64,000 bases of DNA from VGBV01 sp963813725 (GTDB taxonomy: Bacteria > Actinomycetota > Thermoleophilia > Solirubrobacterales > 70-9), in NCBI GenBank assembly GCA_963813725.1, contig CAWFAI010000008.1:1-64000 (forward strand). Direction: 5' to 3'. The notes beneath the pieces were generated by a model that made no database searches, had not been told where the DNA came from, and saw only the letters and a list, made by a program, of their open reading frames with translations. Positions 59,364 to 64,000 of the stretch are shown here, in pieces (the first letter of the stretch is position 1; every line of letters begins with the position of its first letter). Position numbers and translations under genes: made by a program.

Positions 59364-59900
59364 TCACGGAGCGGAGTATGTCCCGCAGTCGAAGAAGCCG
59401 TAGGCCCGGCCGAGCCGGCGCGCCTCGGCCAGCTCGGCGCGGACCGCGTCGGAGTCGGTGAACAGGGAGGGGTCGGCGGCGAGGGCGTCGACCCCCCGCT
59501 CAGCGGCGTCGTAGATCTCGGCGACGGCCGCCCCGTCGCCCGTGGGCGGGGTCAGGGCGCGCAGGTCGGAGAGCTGTGCCCGGAAGGCGGGCACCACCGT
59601 GTCCGTCCCGAACCTCTCGATCTCGGCGTCGCTGGGCCGCCGCCCCGGCTTGAAGACGATCTCGCCCTGGGGCGTGACGGTGAAGTCATTCGAGCTGATC
59701 CTGAACTGCGCCTCGGCCTGGGTCTCGATCCCCTGCTGCGAGTTGGCGCAGATCGTGTCGGCCTGGACGATGTAGTCCCGCTTGCTGGGGACGAGCTCGT
59801 CCGCGCTGACGGTGACCTCGCCGCCGTCGTCTCCGCCGCCGCAGCCCGCGAGGAGGGCGGCGACAGATACACAAACTGCTGTCAGGGACGGCTTCGCCAT
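59364..59900 (-). CDS. Secreted lipoprotein of unknown function
   Basis: A 178-residue protein from ATG 59900 with a short type II signal peptide ending LLAGC (Cys about 20). The mature part starts with a Gly/Asp linker, then SKRDYIVQADTICANSQQGI, FRAQLSDLRALTPPTGDGAAVAEIYDAAERGVDAL and LGRAYGFFDCGTY. Two cysteines (in TICANS and FDCGTY) probably form a disulfide. This helical-bundle lipoprotein pattern is common in Thermoleophilia but uncharacterised. Its stop lies 96 bp from the glycosylase start. Confidence 0.72.
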   Translation of the reverse strand: MAKPSLTAVCVSVAALLAGCGGGDDGGEVTVSADELVPSKRDYIVQADTICANSQQGIETQAEAQFRISSNDFTVTPQGEIVFKPGRRPSDAEIERFGTDTVVPAFRAQLSDLRALTPPTGDGAAVAEIYDAAERGVDALAADPSLFTDSDAVRAELAEARRLGRAYGFFDCGTYSAP

Positions 59901-59992
59901 CAGTCGGGGTAGCGGGCGCCGGCCCAGCATCCTGCGCGGCGCATTCGCGCCGCTTGGAGGGAGGGCCGGCTGGCTACCCCTCAGGCGAAACC

Positions 59993-61187
59993 CTAGACGC
60001 GCTGGATCAGCGTGCCGGTGCCCAGGCCGCCGCCGCAGCACATCGTCACGAGGCCGGTCTCCTTGTCGGAGCGCTCCAGCTCGTGCAGCAGGCTGGTCAG
60101 CAGGCGGGCGCCGGTCGAGCCGAGCGGGTGCCCCAGCGCGATCGCGCCGCCGTTGACGTTGACGCGGTCCATGTCGGGCTCCAGCTCGCGGCGCCAGGCG
60201 GCGACCACGGAGGCGAAGGCCTCGTTGATCTCGATCAGGTCGATGTCGTCCATCTGTCATCCCGTTGCGCTCCAGGATCTTCTGGGTCGCGGGGATGGGG
60301 CCGGTCAGCATCATCACCGGGTCGACGCCGACGGTCGTCTGGTCGACCAGCCGGGCGCGGGCCTTCAGTCCCAGCTCCTTGGCCTTCTCGGCGCTCATCA
60401 GCAGCACCGCCGCCGCGCCGTCTGAGACCTGCGAGGCGTTGCCGGCGGTCACCTTGCCGTCCTCCTTGAACGCCGGCTTCAGCGAAGCGAGCTTCTCGGC
60501 GCTGTCGGGGCCGGGAGGGCGGATGCCCTGGTCGGTGACGTAGGTGTCGCCGTTGCTGCGCCACGGGATGATCTCGCGTTCGAAGCGCCCCTCCTCGGTC
60601 GCCTCATGCGCCTTCTGGTGGGACCGGAGCGCCAGCTCGTCCAGCTCGGAGCGGGGAATCTCCCACTTGTCGGCGATCATCTCGGCGCTGATGCCCTGGG
60701 GCACCAGGTTGTAGAGCTTCATCAGCTCGGGGCTGAAGGCCATGCCGTGCTCCTCCATCACCGAGAACGAGTCGGCGAAGGAGATGTGGCCCATGTGCTC
60801 GACGCCGCCGCCGATCATCGCGTCGTGGACGCCCGAGGCGATCATCGCGCCGGCGAAGTTGACGGCCTGCTGGCCGGAACCGCACTGGCGGTCGACGGTG
60901 GTCGCGGGGGTCTCGATCGGCAGGCCGGCCTCGAGCCAGCCGTTGCGGGCGATGTTGATGCCCTGCTCGCCGAACTGCTGCACGCAGCCGGCGACGACGT
61001 CCTCCACCTCGGAGGGCTCGATCCCCGCCCGCTCGATCACGGCCTTGTAGCTCTCGGCGAGCAGCGTCGAGGGATGGGTGTCCTTGTAGTAGCCCTTCTC
61101 CTCGTGCCCGCGGCCGATCGGCGTGCGCGCGGCCTCGACGATCACGACCTCGCGTCCCCCGAACTTCCCGTTTCCGTTCTGCGCCAT
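59993..61187 (-). CDS. Acetyl-CoA C-acyltransferase (thiolase), apparent frameshift
   Basis: It starts at ATG 61187. The first 310 residues contain VIVEAARTPIGRG, the nucleophile Cys in TVDRQCGSGQQAVNFA, and GNASQVSDGAAAVLLMS. An extra G at 60254 breaks the frame. Removing it gives NGMTMDDIDLIEINEAFA, GGAIALGHPLGSTGAR and CCGGGLGTG, the other active-site His and Cys. The repaired enzyme is 397 residues, normal for thiolases, and performs the last step of beta-oxidation. It shares an operator-like element with the acyl-CoA dehydrogenase gene. Confidence 0.9.
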
Positions 61188-61243
61188 GCGACTGGCCTCC
61201 GTCTTCAAGTTGGTTGAACCACTCCGATCAAGCGTATCCGATC

Positions 61244-61265
61244 GATTGACTGGCTGGTCAGCCAG
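61244..61265. promoter_or_regulatory. TetR-type operator candidate upstream of thiolase
   Basis: A 22-bp element starting GATTGACTGG and ending GGTCAGCCAG lies 57 bp upstream of the thiolase ATG, between it and the divergent 3-hydroxyacyl-CoA dehydrogenase gene. It is nearly identical to 54266-54287. Confidence 0.5.
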
Positions 61266-61358
61266 GGCTGTGGAGTGGCCGCGGTCAGCTATCGAGTCGT
61301 TCACGGCCGCCGCCGCCCGCCGCGCCCCCGGCGGGGCCGTGATAGACAAGTCGGCCCC

Positions 61359-62186
61359 ATGGGCGAGCGGCTATACGAGAGGCCGGCGATCGCCGGCAGC
61401 GGCGGCATCGCCTGCGGGCTGGCGGCAACGGCGAGCTCGATCTCGAAGACGCTGCTGCTGGCGCGCTCGGACGCCTCGGCCTGGCGCGCCGAGGAGCAGG
61501 CCCACTCGCTCTGCGCCAAGGTCGAGGATGGGGACGCCTCGCGGTTGAAGGTGACGACCGAGCCCGCCGACCTGGCCGATTGCGACCTGGTCGTCGAGGC
61601 GGTGGTCGAGGACCTCGCCGCCAAGGCCGAGCTGATGAAGGAGCTGGCCGAGGTCGCCGCCGACGCGCACCTGGCCACCACGACTTCATCGCTTGGGGTC
61701 GCGGAGCTCGGTACCCGGATCGGCGCCCCCGAGCGGACCTTCGGGCTCCATCCCTTCAACCCCGTGGTGCGGATGGAGCTGATCGAGCTCTGTCTGCCCG
61801 GCGGGCTGGCTGGCGAGGTGGGGCCCCGCGCCCGCGCCTGGTGCGAGGCGATCGGCAAGACGGTGGTCGAGGTACCCGACGAGCCCGGCTTCGTCGTCAA
61901 CCGCCTGCTCTTCCCCTACCTCTTCGACGCCGTGCGGCTGCTAGAGCAGACGGGAATGAAGCCCGAGGAGGTGGACCGCTGCATGACCCTGGGCGCCGCC
62001 TATCCGATGGGCCCCCTCGCCCTCCTGGACCTGGTCGGGATCGACGTCGCGCTCGCCATCGGCGAGTCCCTCTTCGCCGACTCAGGCGAGAAGCACCACC
62101 GCCCGCCGGGCCGCCTGACCGACCTGGCGGCCGCCGGCAAGCTCGGCCGCAAGACGGGCTCGGGGTTCTACGACTACGGGGGCTGA
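61359..62186 (+). CDS. 3-hydroxyacyl-CoA dehydrogenase family protein
   Basis: A 275-residue protein from ATG 61359. The N-terminal Rossmann loop is AGSGGIACGLA, a variant of the usual GxGxMGxGIA. VVEAVVEDLAAKAELM, TTSSLG, the catalytic His in FGLHPFNPV, DEPGFVVNRLLFPYLFDAVRL and MGPLALLDLVGIDV are family-typical. It oxidises 3-hydroxyacyl-CoA with NAD in beta-oxidation or butanoate metabolism. It is divergent from the thiolase gene and shares its regulatory gap, which fits a common pathway. Confidence 0.88.
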   Translation: MGERLYERPAIAGSGGIACGLAATASSISKTLLLARSDASAWRAEEQAHSLCAKVEDGDASRLKVTTEPADLADCDLVVEAVVEDLAAKAELMKELAEVAADAHLATTTSSLGVAELGTRIGAPERTFGLHPFNPVVRMELIELCLPGGLAGEVGPRARAWCEAIGKTVVEVPDEPGFVVNRLLFPYLFDAVRLLEQTGMKPEEVDRCMTLGAAYPMGPLALLDLVGIDVALAIGESLFADSGEKHHRPPGRLTDLAAAGKLGRKTGSGFYDYGG

Positions 62187-62231
62187 GGGGGCGAGTTCAG
62201 CCGACCGGCGATTCGCAGCGTTTGAGCGGGC

Positions 62232-62271
62232 GTGGCGGGTTAGTCACGCATAGCGTGAGTTAGCCGCCAAC
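62232..62271. repeat. Dispersed palindromic repeat, copy 3
   Basis: TGGCGG and CCGCCA outer arms enclose GTCACGCATAGCGTGAGT, the same core as copies 1 and 2. It lies in the 92-bp gap between the convergent 3HCDH and M28 genes, where it could also terminate transcription. Confidence 0.75.
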
Positions 62272-62278
62272 CCCTGGC

Positions 62279-63241
62279 TCATTGCGGCTCGGTGGCGAGT
62301 TTGAGGACCAGCTCCGTGACCGCCTCGCCGACCGCGTCAAGCGCCTCGGGATCGAGCTTGTCGGGGGTGTCCTCGGGGGTGTCCGCGTACTCGTAGGTGA
62401 AGTCGATCAGGTCGATCGAGGGGACGCCCGCCTGGATGAACGGGATGTGATCGTCGGTGATCGCGAATTTTCCATCGCCCTCCTCGGGGAAGACTCCTCC
62501 GGCTCCCACCTCGGCCGCGGCTTCCTGCAGACGCTGCCAGAGAGCCGGGTCTGAGTACGCCTCACGGGGGATGCTGAGGCCGTCGTTCGCCACGTAGTCC
62601 AGCAGGATCAGCTCGCCGATCTCGCCGGGGTGGGCGGCGACGTAGGCCTTGGAGCCGCGCAGCCCGCAGCGCGCGATCTGCTCGTTGGGGCAGCCGGGTG
62701 GCTCCTCCTCGCCGTCGAAGAGGAGGAAGCGGACCTCGCGGTGCTGGGCCGGCAGCTCGCGCTCGAGCGCGCTGGCGACCTCCACCACCGCGGCCGTCCC
62801 TGCCGCTCCGTCGTTGGCCCCGACGTGACCGGGCACCGTCGCCTCGGTGTCGTAGTGAGCCCCTACGGCGATCGCCGGTGCGCTGCCCGGCAGGACGCCG
62901 ACCACGTTCTGCAGCCCGCCCGGGACCGGCTCGATGGCTCCGTTCGGGAGCGCGCCCTTCAGGTGCTCGGCCAACTCGCGCGAGGCCGGCGACCCCGCCG
63001 GCCGTGGCCCCTCCTCGACCTGCATCAGGATCAGCTCGAAGGCACGGTCGGAGTCAAAGCGCTGGGCGCTCGCCTCGCCGCCGCCGTCATCATCGCCGCC
63101 GCAGCCCGCGACCAGGAGCGCGGCCGCCAGCCCGGCCGCCAGCGCGGCTCGGCTAGGCCGCGCGGCGGTCGCCGCCCGCGGCGCGCTTGCGCCGGGGGCG
63201 CTCGCGCTTGGCGCGCATCGGGGGGACGGCGGGCTCCTCAT
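62279..63241 (-). CDS. M28-family secreted lipoprotein peptidase
   Basis: Up to 320 residues if started at ATG 63241, but this overlaps the upstream gene by 89 bp and puts 48 residues before the lipobox AGCGG. No nearer ATG/GTG/TTG exists, so a consensus error or CTG start is possible. The zinc-peptidase ligands are present: GAHYDT, GANDGAAGTA, FDGEEE and DDHIPF, giving an active M28 aminopeptidase fold. A CPNEQIARCGLRG insert may hold a disulfide. It acts at the outer membrane face as an anchored exopeptidase. Confidence 0.85.
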   Translation of the reverse strand: MRSPPSPRCAPSASAPGASAPRAATAARPSRAALAAGLAAALLVAGCGGDDDGGGEASAQRFDSDRAFELILMQVEEGPRPAGSPASRELAEHLKGALPNGAIEPVPGGLQNVVGVLPGSAPAIAVGAHYDTEATVPGHVGANDGAAGTAAVVEVASALERELPAQHREVRFLLFDGEEEPPGCPNEQIARCGLRGSKAYVAAHPGEIGELILLDYVANDGLSIPREAYSDPALWQRLQEAAAEVGAGGVFPEEGDGKFAITDDHIPFIQAGVPSIDLIDFTYEYADTPEDTPDKLDPEALDAVGEAVTELVLKLATEPQ

Positions 63242-63464
63242 GGCGGCCGCAACGATCCCAGATCACGTCGGCCTCGGACACGCCCTGGGTGGATGCCGCC
63301 GACTCCACCTCTCCCCACGGCAGCTGCGCCTCGGGCAGGTCGTCCCAGCGGGCCAGGTCGAGCGCTTCGAGCGCTCCCTCGAGCGCCGGTCCCCTGTGCT
63401 CCTCGGAGCGGAGCACCGCCCTCACCACCTCAAGCTGCTTATCGCTGAGCCGGACCACCCACAT
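63153..63464 (-). CDS. Hypothetical protein (103 aa) with basic tail
   Basis: From ATG 63464 the product starts WVVRLSDKQLEVVRAVLRSEEHRGPALEGALEALDLARWDDLPEAQ, an amphipathic helical module, and contains VIWDRCGRHEEP. It ends in a strongly basic tail (RAKRERPRRKRAAGGDRR), possibly nucleic-acid-binding. No family is recognised. Its 3' end overlaps the start region of the M28 gene. The 232-bp gap upstream to 63697 is AT-richer, with TTGTTTGG repeats, and contains no other gene that I can see. Confidence 0.6.
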   Translation of the reverse strand: MWVVRLSDKQLEVVRAVLRSEEHRGPALEGALEALDLARWDDLPEAQLPWGEVESAASTQGVSEADVIWDRCGRHEEPAVPPMRAKRERPRRKRAAGGDRRAA

Positions 63465-63696
63465 GTGGGCTCCTCTCCGACGGGTGCGCTGGCCGCTCCC
63501 GATTGGGCGTGAACCTAGAGGCGCACACGGACGGAAGGGAAAGCCCCTGCTAACGCCGCATTCGGCGTCGGCAAGCCGAACGCGGGCAGCTCGGCGGGGC
63601 GCCGGCGGGCGTTTGGGCTCACCTGTTGTTTGGTAGTTGTTTGGTGTGTCCCGCAAGGGGCTCCACTGGAACGGATTCCAACAGAAGGGGAAAGCG

Positions 63697-64000
63697 ATGC
63701 TCAGCAGGTCCAAGGTGCTCGGCGCGGCCGTGGCGTTCGCGCTCACCGCCGCCCCGGCCGCCGCCCCGGCGGCGCCCTCCGGCCCCGGCCCCGATGAGGC
63801 CGGCGGAGGCAAGGGCAAGAAGGTCAAGTACGTCCGAGGCGCGCGCAGCCTCGGCGACCCACTGTTCCCGCAGATCGGCAACGGCGGCTACGACGCCCGC
63901 AGCTACACGATCGAGCTGGACTACGACCCGGTGGCGAACATCTTCAACTCCGCGCGCACGACGATGGTGGCGCGGGCGACCAAGAACCTCTCCTCGTTCA
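63697..64000 (+). CDS. M1-family metallopeptidase, N-terminal fragment
   Basis: The start ATG 63697 is supported by GAAGGGG upstream. A Sec signal peptide (KVLGAAVAFALTAAPAAAPA) precedes GARSLGDPLFPQIGNGGYDARSYTIELDYDPVANIF, the first strands of the aminopeptidase-N (M1) N-terminal domain. The catalytic HExxH region lies beyond the window. Homologues are secreted zinc aminopeptidases. The family call rests on the GDPxFPxxGNGGYD block and is fairly firm. Confidence 0.8.
   Translation, partial: MLSRSKVLGAAVAFALTAAPAAAPAAPSGPGPDEAGGGKGKKVKYVRGARSLGDPLFPQIGNGGYDARSYTIELDYDPVANIFNSARTTMVARATKNLSSF

Noticed and set aside
1..64000. CRISPR array, prophage, insertion sequence or tRNA/rRNA gene
   Set aside because: No regularly spaced direct repeats, transposase or integrase genes, terminal inverted repeats or tRNA-like cloverleaf segments were found by reading both strands.

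Overview
The window is very GC-rich, densely packed chromosomal DNA with strongly GC-biased third codon positions, frequent GTG starts and many 1-4 bp gene overlaps. It reads as a soil-type actinobacterium, most likely of the Thermoleophilia/Solirubrobacterales. Supporting signs are a group 1h-type [NiFe]-hydrogenase operon, HhH-GPD glycosylase, F420-type LLM oxidoreductase, MarP-like protease, MecA_N-type penicillin-binding protein, a single-chain ferredoxin-type glutamate synthase and a fatty-acid oxidation gene set. This placement is inference; no rRNA or tRNA gene was seen. No intergenic gap exceeds 300 bases.

Layout. 1-10.4 kb: partial MIP18-family Fe-S factor, FxsA, a HAD hydrolase, then an addB-addA double-strand-break resection operon with a gamma-glutamylcyclotransferase-like gene. 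10.4-18.1 kb: HxlR regulator, MarP-like protease, class B PBP, lipoprotein, SRPBCC protein, zinc-ribbon/FHA protein and a secreted CocE/S15 hydrolase. 18.2-23.8 kb: gltB and two small unknowns. 23.9-25.8 kb: a nickel-supply block of Fur-family regulator, NiCoT permease, a 74-residue protein that is one third histidine, and a small CxxC protein.

25.8-41.1 kb, minus strand: one long overlapping operon, hypC - second hypC-like - hypD - hypE - hhyS - hhyL - NifU/ribbon protein - DUF5947 - DUF6084 - 411-aa unknown - maturation protease - hypA - hypB - tandem-SIS protein - hypF - tetR. It holds the structural subunits, all Ni/Fe(CN)2CO maturation functions and a terminal regulator. With the adjacent nickel-uptake block it looks like a self-contained module for high-affinity (atmospheric) H2 oxidation.

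41.2-50.1 kb: small proteins, then a minus-strand series lysA - hom - thrC - AI-2E permease - SHOCT protein - two thioredoxin-fold proteins - thrB - a membrane-anchored protein with 22 uninterrupted xxS triplets (aspartate-family amino-acid biosynthesis with passengers). 50.1-57.5 kb: hydrolases, a Gly-rich membrane protein, M23 peptidase, acyl-CoA dehydrogenase, cell-wall-binding repeat protein and MBL hydrolase. 57.6-64 kb: LLM oxidoreductase, DNA glycosylase, thiolase, 3-hydroxyacyl-CoA dehydrogenase, M28 peptidase and the start of an M1 aminopeptidase.

Data quality: about a dozen conserved genes between 32.9 and 60.3 kb carry apparent single-base indels, several in or next to short homopolymers. 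In every case restoring one base recovers a full-length family member and usually a tidy 1-4 bp overlap with the neighbour. None was found in the first 32 kb. I treat them as probable consensus errors and give the repaired gene limits.
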